DNA of 64,000 nt from a virus. Shown here one piece after another: positions 18,344 to 27,875 of this stretch (positions within the stretch are counted from its first letter, which is position 1; the number at the start of each line of letters is the position of its first letter). The stretch covers positions 1 to 64,000 of the IMG/VR virus record IMGVR_UViG_3300048838_001273. The stretch is one strand, 5' to 3'. The notes beneath the pieces were generated by a model that saw only the letters and a list, made by a program, of their open reading frames with translations, searched no databases and was not told the origin of the DNA. A program made the translations under genes and the position numbers.

Positions 18344-18582
18344 TATGCAGTAGCATCGTTATATTCTCGGTTTTTGTTGTACCTGTTTTTTGTCATCGAA
18401 GTTTCTCTCGACTTAATATCAGTAGTACCACCAACCTGATTTTCTAACTCTCCCTTACCTTTTTCGTCTCCATTTGATAATGCATTTGAGTGACCAACAT
18501 TATATTGGTCATTGTTATCATATGAATTTCTGGCAACATTTTGTTTTCTGAATGCCACGCTTTTTTCTTCTAATCTGCTCAT
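18343..18582 (-). CDS. small hydrophilic protein, 79 aa
   Basis: This polar protein, rich in Asn, Arg, Glu and Asp, is probably disordered and has no hydrophobic core ('GHSNALSNGDEKGKGELENQ'). It overlaps the start of the WYL-like gene by one base and has a GTATTTATA motif 31 bases upstream, so it is likely a real leading gene of that pair. Function unknown. Confidence 0.6.
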   Translation of the reverse strand: MSRLEEKSVAFRKQNVARNSYDNNDQYNVGHSNALSNGDEKGKGELENQVGGTTDIKSRETSMTKNRYNKNREYNDATA

Positions 18583-18613
18583 TTTTCTGTTTTTAATTGA
18601 TTATTGTTATTTT

Positions 18614-18622
18614 TATAAATAC
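18614..18622 (-). promoter_or_regulatory. GTATTTATA motif before the 79-residue gene
   Basis: The coding strand reads TGTATTTATAAAAATAACAA. It lies 31 bases from the ATG and only 4 bases outside the stop of the Nudix gene. Confidence 0.5.
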
Positions 18623-18625
18623 AAA

Positions 18626-19408
18626 TTAATCGTATTTTTTAAATGTCAAAGTAATATATTCTATAAGATGCGGAACAATATCAAGAAATTCCATTTCACT
18701 AACATCATACCAGCCATAGTTTGAATTTTCCTCATTTAATGTAATTTCTGTTGACTCACCATCAAATCTGCAAGCAAATATTGTTTCTTCACTATCTTTA
18801 TGTCTTTGAATTGTCAAAATATTTGTGACTTTATTAATTTCCAATCCAGTTTCTTCCATAATCTCACGCTTAACAGCTTCTTCCGGTTTTTCGCCCTTAT
18901 CAATCGCACCACCAACAAGTGCCCATTTATTAGGCATCCACTGGTCTTTAAAATCCGAACGCTTTAATAAAAGAATTTTATTGTCATCATTAACTATAAC
19001 AGCAACAACATTTTGTTTTAATTCCTTTTTTTTCTCACTCTCATTTAAATCTGGTGCAGCACTATATGGTTTTAGTTCTGAATTTGGATTGGTTTTCACA
19101 TCACGCCTTACCTGTTTTGACCTCCGAACACCTGCTCTATCCTGATTCAATGTGGTTTCAATGAATGCTTTCATCGGTTGACCACCAGCAAGTGCGTATT
19201 GCATCTTGTCGTCAGTTTCCGGGTTGAAATAATCAAAGAAATTCTTCAACCTCTTTAGTGCCTGATAGGTCAAATAACCGTTTTTAAGCATGAATTTGGC
19301 TCGTTTAACGCCTTCTCCATGTGGACTGGATACCAAGGTTGCCTGAATACCTCTTAGTACATCTGAAGGTATCTTATACGTTTTATTATATAGTTCTTGA
19401 TTTGCCAT
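18626..19408 (-). CDS. Nudix hydrolase with extra N-terminal domain, 260 aa
   Basis: The C-terminal half (about 130-260) is a Nudix domain. 'GGAIDKGEKPEEAVKREIME' plus 'ETGLEI' gives the full Nudix box G-x5-E-x7-R-E-x2-E-E-x-G, which binds metal and hydrolyses a nucleoside diphosphate linkage. The N-terminal 125 residues are a separate helical, basic domain ('VLRGIQATLVSSPHGEGVKR') that I do not recognise and that standard small Nudix enzymes lack. T4 relatives carry Nudix enzymes that decap RNA or clean nucleotide pools; the substrate here is unknown. The start overlaps the stop of the 208-residue gene. Confidence 0.85.
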   Translation of the reverse strand: MANQELYNKTYKIPSDVLRGIQATLVSSPHGEGVKRAKFMLKNGYLTYQALKRLKNFFDYFNPETDDKMQYALAGGQPMKAFIETTLNQDRAGVRRSKQVRRDVKTNPNSELKPYSAAPDLNESEKKKELKQNVVAVIVNDDNKILLLKRSDFKDQWMPNKWALVGGAIDKGEKPEEAVKREIMEETGLEINKVTNILTIQRHKDSEETIFACRFDGESTEITLNEENSNYGWYDVSEMEFLDIVPHLIEYITLTFKKYD

Positions 19409-20034
19409 TACTTTCTTTCCAAAAGATTAATTAGTTTATCAATGTCCTTCTTTTCTAACTTATTAATTAGACCAGCAATTTTTTCAATTTTCTTTTCTCT
19501 CACCTCATTGCTGTCAGACTTATTTGTAATTTCATCTTCCTTCTTATCAACCAATTTCTCTTCAATCACCTTGGCTTCATCAATATTCTCCGGTTCTTGA
19601 AACGCATTTTCAAAATGTTTTTCAACTGTTTTTACAACCTTTTTCGCCCAATCAAAATCGATTTTCTTTTTATCTTCCGGTTGAGTATTAAAATCATGTT
19701 CATTATGTAATCTAAAATCGGATTTTAATTTATTCGGATTTCTGTAATAGTATTCCAAGGTCTCCATGTATTTGTCATACATGAGTTTTGCCAAATCATT
19801 TAATAATTCAGATTGTCCTTGATTTTCCTTACCTTCGAAAAACGGTAATAATGTGAATCCAAAACGACCAAGCATGTCATACCTAAATGGTTGCGCACCA
19901 ACCTTAACATTATAGTCAGTAGTATTATTTGCTTGTGACTCTAAATCACTTCCAGATGTTGGTGTGTCGTCTTTCCCAATTAATTCTCCATTAGCATCAA
20001 TTATTTCGAAAAGTTCCCTCTTTTTTATTTTCAT
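19408..20034 (-). CDS. hypothetical protein, 208 aa
   Basis: I do not recognise this protein. It starts basic, has a polar Ser/Thr/Asn stretch, then 'FRYDMLGRFGFTLLPFFEGK'. It ends in about 70 residues of Lys/Glu-rich helix likely to form a coiled coil. It is translationally coupled to the Nudix gene (19408 shared). It sits between DNA polymerase and accessory genes under its own motif promoter. Confidence 0.72.
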   Translation of the reverse strand: MKIKKRELFEIIDANGELIGKDDTPTSGSDLESQANNTTDYNVKVGAQPFRYDMLGRFGFTLLPFFEGKENQGQSELLNDLAKLMYDKYMETLEYYYRNPNKLKSDFRLHNEHDFNTQPEDKKKIDFDWAKKVVKTVEKHFENAFQEPENIDEAKVIEEKLVDKKEDEITNKSDSNEVREKKIEKIAGLINKLEKKDIDKLINLLERK

Positions 20035-20049
20035 GACAATATGTTTTCA

Positions 20050-20058
20050 TATAAATAC
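20050..20058 (-). promoter_or_regulatory. GTATTTATA motif before the 208-residue gene
   Basis: The motif lies 15 bases upstream of the ATG at 20034, in the 34-base gap after the DNA polymerase stop. It probably marks the switch from replication to later genes. Confidence 0.5.
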
Positions 20059-20068
20059 TAATTCGTTA

Positions 20069-23000
20069 TTAATATTCATCACTGTCATCAAAATCAGCAT
20101 TTAAATATTCACTGGCTTCGCTTTCAATTTCACCTTCTTGTTCATTGACGTAATCTTCAAACGCTTCATCGGAATGTGGAATTTCGGTAAACATTTGTTC
20201 CATAGTTAAACCCGCAGGAATGCCATATTGTTTTTTAAATCCAGAAAAATGTTTCTCTCTTTTTTTAGTTTGTGCATCTAAATACAAGTCAGTCTCGGTC
20301 TTTGTAGTTAGTTCAGACATTTCTAATTGCTTGAGTTTATTTTCTTCTTCTTCACGCTTTCTGTCAAGTTCCAATTCAACCTCACTCTTGGGGATTTCTA
20401 TATTGGCTCTGACAATCTGCATGTACACCCCATTATATGCACCAACATGATATTCGCTACCGTCTTTAATTAAAACTAAATCACCCTCACCATATTCATC
20501 ATTTATTGATTTGATTCTCGGCTTATTGCTTGCAACCATTTTATCGTTAAGGAATTTCAATGCACTATCGTAAATTTCATAGTATATTTTATTATCCTCA
20601 GTCATTTTAAACCCATTCCATATAAGTCTTGGGTCATATCCGGTTTTATTCCAGAAATCTACCTCAAGTTTTTCCAGATGCATTGCTTCATCATAATTAT
20701 CCAAATCAAAATTCTTCAACACCAATTCATCATTTAATGGATTAAAATCACTTTTAATTAAATGACCATCTTTACCGATTTTAACTAAAATCTTGGATTG
20801 TACTTCGGGTGCAAATCCAACCAGTAGTGATTCTACACGCTTATTGAATCCATCAAGATATTTCTCGTAATTATATTCACCAGTCATATTTGGATTTTCC
20901 TGTAAATCTTCATTTGTAATTAAAGATGCACAGAATCTTTCAACACCAGTTTCCTTATCAGTAATTTTACGTGAATCGCCATGAGATTTCTTATAACCAG
21001 TATTGACATAATATACTACACTATCCAATTCAGGTTCTTGTGGCATGTAATTAGCAACAAGTTTCGTTATTTCTTCAATACTTGGATTCTCTTTTAGTTT
21101 TTCGAGATTAAGACTATCTTTATGTTTTTCAAATAATTCCCTTGCAATATTTTCACGTTTTTCAATAAGAAGTTCCATGTGTGCTTGCATACCCTTGTCT
21201 CTGCCGTTCTTATCCTTACCTCTTTTCTTGTATGCGCTTATTGTGGTTTTTATCTTACTTTTACTCGCAATCTTTTTCAAAGGAATTCTCATGTATCTGA
21301 TGTCATCACAATAATCATGGTAATAACTAACAAATTCTTTTCCTTTACCATGTAGAATTAAATCCAGACCCTTATCAATGAATTCCTCAATGTATTCAGG
21401 CATTACTTTGGATTTGATTGTGTTTCCAGTAAGTTTAATTTTTTCTTTTTCCTTACCAGTTTTCTTATCCTTCGACATTGAAAGAGTTGCGTAATTTATT
21501 CTCGAAAGATTTAAACAAGAAATAGAAACACCATCATTATCAACTGCCATGAATGGCTTCGACATTTCTTCATCATTAAACTTCTCAATGAGTGCTTCAA
21601 TTCCGGTTTTACCACCGTATTGCCACATTTCTTCAATTGTACCTTCTACCTCACCATGTACCACGCCTTCATTAGTTACTCTGATTGTTGTTTTTTCGGG
21701 ATAATGGAAGTTAACACCATCAGTAACAGCCAACAATGCCACACAACCGAAATCAGTAAACCAACTGATTGCATGTCTTAATTCAACCCTACCACTACAA
21801 GTAATCCTTGCAGCACAAACATTATCAGACCAGTTAAATGAAACACCTGAACCCAAAGCACCAAACAATGAGTTGTTCAGAATCTTAATAGGTAACTGTT
21901 TGATTTTCGCCATCGCACCTTCTTTCCCGGATATCTCACCATTAATATATTTTTGGTGTATTTCATGGTCGATTTCCTTTAGAAGTGTAACTTCCTCATT
22001 ATTAAGTTTACTACCATTTGCCAACTTTTTGTAAATGTTACGTGTTGTTGTCAAATATAAAAGCATTTTTTTCAAAACACCTGTGATATCAAACATCGGG
22101 AAGATATCATGTGTTAATTGAAGCATCGGGTAAAGAGATGCAAAGTCGATTTTTATAATTCTTTCAGTATAGCCTGATTTAAAACACCTTGCCAATCCAC
22201 CGGAAAATCTTTCGGGTTTATCGCAATGAGGAATAGCCAAATCATTTTCATAACTCCAAGCAGTCATCAATAAGTTCCAAATACCAGCACTACCCATCGT
22301 ACAAATACGCTGATATGTGGTTGGAACTATTTTTGCCAACATGAATGATGACTGATTATAAAGTTCATCGACTTGTTCGGTTTCCCAAAGGTCATCAAGC
22401 AAGTATTGCTTTACAAGTTTTTTACCGCTAATAAATGTTGTAAGTTTTTTCGGTACTGCGACCTCTCTAAACCAACCAACAAATGATTTATTTTCATCCA
22501 AATGCCTTTTCTTATATGAACTATATTCCCCATCAGTTAAATTCGATTTACTGGTTTGCAGAATATATAGTTTTTTGGCAACATCCTGATATTCATCAGG
22601 TATTTGAACATAATTGTTTGTTTCATCAATAAGGAAAATCTTATTTTCGGTGTAAAATCTACCAATTGAATTGTCTTCACCGTCAATATACGTTCTATTG
22701 TCTCTTGCAACCTTTTCAAACTTCGCAATATATTTTAATCCTGTTTCTTTTAAATCAGAGTTTACTGCTGCAGTTCTTTTTGTGGCATGTAATATATCAA
22801 TTACTGAATATCCCCACATTTCGGTTGCGGTATACTTATCAGCAGTGTTACCATATTTAACACTAACATTACCCCTTCTTTTAAGAGGCATTTCCTCTTT
22901 TAATGAGGTGGGTACACCGGATAAATCCATTTTGAGTTCCTTGGCTCTACCCAAAATAAAGTCGAAGTCAAAACCTTCAGAATAATACCCCGAAATAACC

Positions 23001-23734
23001 GCAGGTCTGAGATAATCAATTAAATTAAAAAAGTCTTGAATTAATGCTATTTCTGATTCATCGTCATTAGGTTTTTCTACTTCAAGTATTGTTTCGAAAC
23101 CCCTGTTATCCCGAACACCGATTGCAAATACTCTTGCGACCTGAAATCTTAAACCAGTGGTTTCAATGTCAAAAGTTACTTTATGAACATCCTTGTATTC
23201 TTCAAACCCCTTATATAGTCTGGTCTGATTTGAAATAAAGAATTGTTCGGTTGTTCTTGGTGCATAAAATAAATCACGATAAAGATAAATAGAATCACCC
23301 TTTTTATCCTTTACGTCCTTGCCGTATTCATCCTTCAGCTTTTCAAAAGGATTTAAACCACCTTCTCTGAAATAACCAACGATACTATTATATGATTTGC
23401 TACTTGTTACCTTAAAACAGTAGCCATCGACAAGTCTTTTTTGGTTTCCGGTTTTTAGCTTATGTATTTTAATCCCGAATAGGACTTTCATACTTTCTTT
23501 AAGTTCCTCACTTTTACCGGGATATAAGACACGGTTTAGTTTCTCCAAATCCTTTACATACATGAAAGGTTCGTATTCTATTTTTACAATCTTTTTGTCT
23601 TTGCCGGGTTCATGTATTACACATTCAGCATAATTTGTGTTAGGGTCAGTTTCAACATTTACCAAATACTTTATTTTATCATCGTAGCCTTCAAGAAAAC
23701 TCTTAATTTCGCCAAGTACTTTTAATTTATCCAT
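20069..23734 (-). CDS. family B DNA polymerase, 1221 aa
   Basis: The protein is a replicative family B polymerase. The 3'-5' exonuclease is shown by Exo I 'VTFDIETTGL' (about residue 187) and Exo II 'SGYYSEGFDFDFI'. The polymerase domain has motif A 'KIDFASLYPMLQL' (about 529), motif B 'LPIKILNNSLFGALGSG' (about 620) and motif C 'AVTDGVNFH' (about 673), where TDG replaces the usual DTDS. It is over 300 residues longer than T4 gp43, mainly through inserts in the palm/thumb part and an acidic tail. The tail 'EGEIESEASEYLNADFDDSD' may be a protein contact. No intein is visible. It follows the QueC-like gene by 21 bases. Confidence 0.93.
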   Translation of the reverse strand: MDKLKVLGEIKSFLEGYDDKIKYLVNVETDPNTNYAECVIHEPGKDKKIVKIEYEPFMYVKDLEKLNRVLYPGKSEELKESMKVLFGIKIHKLKTGNQKRLVDGYCFKVTSSKSYNSIVGYFREGGLNPFEKLKDEYGKDVKDKKGDSIYLYRDLFYAPRTTEQFFISNQTRLYKGFEEYKDVHKVTFDIETTGLRFQVARVFAIGVRDNRGFETILEVEKPNDDESEIALIQDFFNLIDYLRPAVISGYYSEGFDFDFILGRAKELKMDLSGVPTSLKEEMPLKRRGNVSVKYGNTADKYTATEMWGYSVIDILHATKRTAAVNSDLKETGLKYIAKFEKVARDNRTYIDGEDNSIGRFYTENKIFLIDETNNYVQIPDEYQDVAKKLYILQTSKSNLTDGEYSSYKKRHLDENKSFVGWFREVAVPKKLTTFISGKKLVKQYLLDDLWETEQVDELYNQSSFMLAKIVPTTYQRICTMGSAGIWNLLMTAWSYENDLAIPHCDKPERFSGGLARCFKSGYTERIIKIDFASLYPMLQLTHDIFPMFDITGVLKKMLLYLTTTRNIYKKLANGSKLNNEEVTLLKEIDHEIHQKYINGEISGKEGAMAKIKQLPIKILNNSLFGALGSGVSFNWSDNVCAARITCSGRVELRHAISWFTDFGCVALLAVTDGVNFHYPEKTTIRVTNEGVVHGEVEGTIEEMWQYGGKTGIEALIEKFNDEEMSKPFMAVDNDGVSISCLNLSRINYATLSMSKDKKTGKEKEKIKLTGNTIKSKVMPEYIEEFIDKGLDLILHGKGKEFVSYYHDYCDDIRYMRIPLKKIASKSKIKTTISAYKKRGKDKNGRDKGMQAHMELLIEKRENIARELFEKHKDSLNLEKLKENPSIEEITKLVANYMPQEPELDSVVYYVNTGYKKSHGDSRKITDKETGVERFCASLITNEDLQENPNMTGEYNYEKYLDGFNKRVESLLVGFAPEVQSKILVKIGKDGHLIKSDFNPLNDELVLKNFDLDNYDEAMHLEKLEVDFWNKTGYDPRLIWNGFKMTEDNKIYYEIYDSALKFLNDKMVASNKPRIKSINDEYGEGDLVLIKDGSEYHVGAYNGVYMQIVRANIEIPKSEVELELDRKREEEENKLKQLEMSELTTKTETDLYLDAQTKKREKHFSGFKKQYGIPAGLTMEQMFTEIPHSDEAFEDYVNEQEGEIESEASEYLNADFDDSDEY

Positions 23735-23755
23735 TTCCTGTTTTTTATTATAATA

Positions 23756-24577
23756 TTATTTTTCTATTTCCCCTTCATCAGAACTAAAGTTGAACGATAA
23801 CTGATACGGTTCAAATTTTTTTTCTGCAACTCTCCATTTTTCAGCAAAATTTTCACCATTTTTATCAAGAATAGCATATCCGTTTCTCGTTAAATATCTC
23901 GAATGTAATAGTAAGAGGTTTTCATTATATTGTTTAGGGAACTCACCAATCTCATAATAATTACTTGCAAGTATTGTTCTACATGGAGCACATTCGCAAC
24001 AAGCCTCATAATCAATAATTTCAACATCTTTCGACCCAACTATTTTGGCATTCTCACAACTAAAAATCAAATCCAGATATTTTTTTGGCAATTCCTCTGC
24101 CATTTGCCATTTTTTCATTTTAATTATTGGAAACACCAAAGGTTTCACATTATCTAAAATAGGTGTATAGGACTTATATATGTTTTGAATGTCATCGAGA
24201 TATGAAATTGCATCATCATTCATAACATACCCAATTTGAATTTCATCGACATCCAGACTCTGTAGAAACACAACACTTAAAATCCAAATCGGTATTTGTT
24301 TAAAATGTAGACTATTCTCATTTGCTTTAACACCAACATTTAAAGAATATTGAATGTCCTTGAGATGTGAATCATATGAACACCTATCTACATCGAATTC
24401 TTCTTTAAATAATTCATGTAATTTTAAAATTCGATTTTTTTCAAGTATTGTTTTTATCTCATTATTTGTAATCTCAACATATATTGGTGTCACAATATTT
24501 CCTTCTTTTAAATTTTTCCATATAAGATATGTGGAATCAAGTCCACCGGAGAACAAAACTGCAACTTTTTTTGACAT
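23756..24577 (-). CDS. 7-cyano-7-deazaguanine synthase-like (QueC-like)
   Basis: The 273-residue protein is a PP-loop ATPase: 'VAVLFSGGLDSTYLIW' near the N-terminus matches the S-G-G-x-D-S-T loop. A Cys cluster 'FSCENAK' and 'EACCECAPC' near residue 180-200 matches the zinc site of QueC, which makes preQ0 from 7-carboxy-7-deazaguanine. In phages preQ0 is often inserted into DNA to resist restriction, or used for queuosine in tRNA. The gene lies between helicase and DNA polymerase, which favours DNA modification. No other preQ0 pathway gene is in this window. It could also be another PP-loop enzyme acting on a similar base. Confidence 0.78.
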   Translation of the reverse strand: MSKKVAVLFSGGLDSTYLIWKNLKEGNIVTPIYVEITNNEIKTILEKNRILKLHELFKEEFDVDRCSYDSHLKDIQYSLNVGVKANENSLHFKQIPIWILSVVFLQSLDVDEIQIGYVMNDDAISYLDDIQNIYKSYTPILDNVKPLVFPIIKMKKWQMAEELPKKYLDLIFSCENAKIVGSKDVEIIDYEACCECAPCRTILASNYYEIGEFPKQYNENLLLLHSRYLTRNGYAILDKNGENFAEKWRVAEKKFEPYQLSFNFSSDEGEIEK

Positions 24578-24586
24578 AAAGCAAGA

Positions 24587-27406
24587 CTATTTTCTATGTT
24601 TTTCCTTAATTTTATTTATTACATCACTAAGTACTGATTCACTGACGTTTGAAGTATAATCTTCGTTATCAATAACCTTTACGATTTCTTTTCTTTTACT
24701 CTCAATCGAAGAAAACACATAATCATCAATGGTATCAGGGAAAATCAACACGTAAATATTAACAGCAGATTTTTGTCCAATTCTATGTAAACGGTCACTA
24801 ACTTGGTCATATTCGCCCACACTATATGGTAGTGTCATTATAAATAACTTACTTGCTGCTGTCAGGGTAAGACCATAATTACAGGTTTGAATTGAACCCA
24901 AAAATCCTTTAATTGTGCTATTAATGTCCTGAAATATTTTAACAATTTCTGCACGTTCTTCAACGCTTTGGTCGCCAGTGTGTAAGGCAGCAACATCTCC
25001 AAGTCGTTCCTTTAATTCATATAGGCTTTCCTTGAAGAAATCTACAACCACCACCTTTTCTCCGGTTTCAAATATGTTTTCAATTAATTCAATAACATGC
25101 TTTATCTTCAATTGTGCCAAGTATTGTCTTAAACGAATCATGGTAGTCAATGGATTACCAGTGGGATGAATTACAAATTCATTTGCAACACCTGCTTCAA
25201 TTTCATTATAAATTTTAGCTTCCTCATCAGTCATTTCCAATATAATACGCTGATATGTTTTATCTGGAAGGTCGGTAAGTACTTCGAATTTTCTTTTTCT
25301 ATGTGTATATGGCGCAATTTTATGATAAAGTTCTTCAAGTTTTTGTTCCATACTATCGGTAATATAACCCCAACCACCATACACATCATATGTCATTCCG
25401 CAATAATATTCGTAAAAATATTTCTTTGTTGCGAAGTCAACGGGCGATATTTGATTTAAAACCGTGTATAATTCGTATGCTCTATTCGGTGCAGGAGTAC
25501 CGGATAAGAAAATCTTACTTTCTTTATTGTTCTTAAAAATATCTTTTTTAAAAGTAGATTTGAAGTTTTTAAATGTATTTGCCTTGGTGTTCTTTAATTT
25601 CTGACTTTCATCACAAATAACAGCATCAATCTCACCGATTTTTAACTTTTTCCATTTAGTTAGGAATTTTTCTTTACTTGAGGGATTAAAGAAGTCATAA
25701 TTAAGTATTACATACTTTGCATCTTCAATACCACAAGTATTTTTCTTCCAGTTTACAATATGTGCATTACTATTTGTAAACTTCTGTACCTCATTATAAA
25801 AGTTAAATTTAAGTGAGTTAGGTGTTACTACCACTACTTTCTCAAAACCATTCATTTCAACGTAAAGAATGCTTGAAAGTGTATTGTGTGTTAAAATACA
25901 ATTATTAGTACAATATAAATGGTCATCACTATCAATTAAAATACATTGTGCTTCCATTTTTCCAACATATTTAACATCAACAATTGCTCTGTTCGGTGGA
26001 TATTTTGTTGTAGCAACAAAGGTTTTAATTTTTCTTTCAAGTTTAAATGGAATAAATTGTGCTGGTAATTTTATATGTAATCTATAATATAATCTATTTT
26101 CACCTTTATATTTAACCCATTTTTCTGTTAATCTGCCAATACCACCTAACGATTGTACTATAAATTGCACATCATTAATTAATTGTTTTGATGCCAAGGT
26201 TAGTTCAACTATTGAATCTTTTCTTGAATGTCCGTCTGTATCTAAGATACCTTGTAGTATTTCAAGTCTTTGGTGTATTGATGAAAACTTATAATCATTT
26301 GGGATATATTTTGTATGTGAATTACTACCTTTCAATCCATATTTCTTCAATTCTTGATTTATGAGATTATTTTTACCATCGGCAGTTAAATAATAATCTT
26401 TTACTGACTTACCATTAATTACCATATTATGATTTTCAGGTAACCGCAATGACATTTCATTAATTAATTCTACATCCATAGAAGAAAAACCAATACCATT
26501 CAAAACAGTCAGAGACCCATCACCCAATAAACAACCTAAAATATATGGGTCGATTTTCAACTCTCTTTCTTCAAATTCTATTGGCTTAACAATTGGTATA
26601 TACCACTTATTATTACCATTCTCGAATTGTAAACCTTCATCCATAATTTCTCTGAGAGTTTTCGTCATAAATGGGTTTCCACGCCAATTACGAATATAAG
26701 TATTCACATTCCAAAGATGCTCATCACATGAACGTGCAGTAACACCATCATTAAATGTGATTTCATAAATATCTTTTAATCCCTGTGGATATACACCTAA
26801 AACCTTCTTAGGCTTACCATCGCTACCAATCACGAAATCATCAATTTTGATATCACCCATTCTAACCAAACCATTTGGTGTAACCAATTTAGAATCAAGT
26901 GGTTCGGCTTTACCCAATCCCATTTCATGGGAAATCAGCGTGTTACGGGTAACGTTCATGAACATTCCGGCAACAATTTGATGTGGATAGAGTTTTACAT
27001 CTTCTCTTAATAAAGCATGACATTTTTCAGAGTACTGAACATATGTTTCTTCGAGTTCTTTTTTATATTGTACCCAATGTTCTTTCTTTATGTTAAGGTC
27101 TGCAATAAATTTGCGTTTTTCTTCTTCCCTGACCTCAATTTTCCTGATTTGCTGAATAAAAACTTTACGACTGTCTTCATTGCCGAAATCAAAATGAATT
27201 TTATTTGAACCCTTGTATTTCTTGATTATTGCAAATAAGGAAGGTGTAGTAACTTCCCATGCCATAGCTGCAGGACTCCATTTACGGGTTTCATCCGGGA
27301 GTTCTTTAATGCGTGCAATTAACTGGTCATTGGGTGAAAAACGAACGTAATACGCTAATCTTCTTGGTATTCTTTCGCAATGCACTACAAAAATTGGTTC
27401 AAGCAT
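24587..27406 (-). CDS. SNF2-type DNA helicase interrupted by an intein
   Basis: The 939-residue precursor contains a SNF2/superfamily 2 helicase split by an intein at residues 167-508. After removal the helicase is 597 residues. Walker A is 'SHEMGLGK' joined to 'TLSS', motif II is 'AVICDESQKL', motif III 'FLSGTPAPNRAYEL', and motif VI 'SDRLHRIGQKSAV' with the arginine fingers. The N-terminal 130 residues are a separate domain common to SMARCAL1/HepA-like phage helicases. Such proteins remodel forks and drive branch migration. A host-type promoter precedes it and QueC follows after 9 bases. The intein sits in the ATP-binding loop, so the enzyme is inactive until splicing. Confidence 0.92.
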   Translation of the reverse strand: MLEPIFVVHCERIPRRLAYYVRFSPNDQLIARIKELPDETRKWSPAAMAWEVTTPSLFAIIKKYKGSNKIHFDFGNEDSRKVFIQQIRKIEVREEEKRKFIADLNIKKEHWVQYKKELEETYVQYSEKCHALLREDVKLYPHQIVAGMFMNVTRNTLISHEMGLGKAEPLDSKLVTPNGLVRMGDIKIDDFVIGSDGKPKKVLGVYPQGLKDIYEITFNDGVTARSCDEHLWNVNTYIRNWRGNPFMTKTLREIMDEGLQFENGNNKWYIPIVKPIEFEERELKIDPYILGCLLGDGSLTVLNGIGFSSMDVELINEMSLRLPENHNMVINGKSVKDYYLTADGKNNLINQELKKYGLKGSNSHTKYIPNDYKFSSIHQRLEILQGILDTDGHSRKDSIVELTLASKQLINDVQFIVQSLGGIGRLTEKWVKYKGENRLYYRLHIKLPAQFIPFKLERKIKTFVATTKYPPNRAIVDVKYVGKMEAQCILIDSDDHLYCTNNCILTHNTLSSILYVEMNGFEKVVVVTPNSLKFNFYNEVQKFTNSNAHIVNWKKNTCGIEDAKYVILNYDFFNPSSKEKFLTKWKKLKIGEIDAVICDESQKLKNTKANTFKNFKSTFKKDIFKNNKESKIFLSGTPAPNRAYELYTVLNQISPVDFATKKYFYEYYCGMTYDVYGGWGYITDSMEQKLEELYHKIAPYTHRKRKFEVLTDLPDKTYQRIILEMTDEEAKIYNEIEAGVANEFVIHPTGNPLTTMIRLRQYLAQLKIKHVIELIENIFETGEKVVVVDFFKESLYELKERLGDVAALHTGDQSVEERAEIVKIFQDINSTIKGFLGSIQTCNYGLTLTAASKLFIMTLPYSVGEYDQVSDRLHRIGQKSAVNIYVLIFPDTIDDYVFSSIESKRKEIVKVIDNEDYTSNVSESVLSDVINKIKEKHRK
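25883..26908 (-). other. class 3-like intein with LAGLIDADG endonuclease
   Basis: The insert encodes 342 residues, starting with Ala ('AEPLDSKLVTPNG') and ending 'CILTHN' before an extein Thr. It lacks the usual Cys1/Ser1. Instead it has the three marks of class 3 inteins: Trp after the block B His ('CDEHLW'), Cys in block F ('MEAQCILIDSDDH'), and Thr at +1. Two LAGLIDADG motifs ('ILGCLLGDGSL' and 'LQGILDTDGHS') mark a homing endonuclease. It lies exactly in the helicase Walker A, between Lys and Thr of G-K-T. Confidence 0.9.
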
Positions 27407-27425
27407 AATAAATTACAATATCATG

Positions 27426-27455
27426 CAAAGATAGTTAAAAAAATATGATTGTCAA
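27426..27455 (-). promoter_or_regulatory. Bacteroidetes-type promoter for the helicase gene
   Basis: The coding strand has TTG, a 19-base spacer and TATCTTTG, matching the -33 TTG / -7 TAnnTTTG form of the main Bacteroidetes sigma factor. The ATG at 27406 follows 19 bases later. Confidence 0.65.
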
Positions 27456-27458
27456 GGA

Positions 27459-27875
27459 TTATACTACAGTTGTTTTTGTTAAACTGTCAGAAATTATAAT
27501 ATCGATATAACCATTGGTGGGTAATGTAATTTTACCACATTTACCATCACCCAAGAAGTCTACCTTAAATTCACCCTGATATCTGCCGTTCTTTTTTGTG
27601 TCTTTTAATTTAAAACGATATACGAGAGTATATTCTATTTCATCCGGGAATTCCGGTCTATTTTTGTTAATAACAAGATTTGCTGGTGCATTGGCTATAC
27701 GATATAACCCATTATCTACATCAACCATTGAAAAAGTCACGGCACAATTTTCAAGCATGTCCTCAGAAATATCATACATCTCCCTTACCTTTTGAATAAG
27801 TGGATATTTCAATTCGGGAAGTGTGCTATCCTTCTTTATGAAAAATTTGTTTATATTAAATGTTGAGTAATTCAT
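27459..27875 (-). CDS. hypothetical tail-region protein, 138 aa
   Basis: This beta-rich, soluble protein has an 'ITLPTNGYIDIIISDSLTK' end and resembles the small baseplate-upper-protein-like or tail accessory domains of many phages. I cannot place it with certainty. It overlaps the stop-start junction with the two-helix membrane protein gene at 27875. It is the last gene before the helicase transcript on the left. Confidence 0.65.
   Translation of the reverse strand: MNYSTFNINKFFIKKDSTLPELKYPLIQKVREMYDISEDMLENCAVTFSMVDVDNGLYRIANAPANLVINKNRPEFPDEIEYTLVYRFKLKDTKKNGRYQGEFKVDFLGDGKCGKITLPTNGYIDIIISDSLTKTTVV

Noticed and set aside
20069-23734. Intein in the DNA polymerase
   Set aside because: Its length invited the search, but no splice blocks or LAGLIDADG motifs were found and polymerase motifs are continuous.
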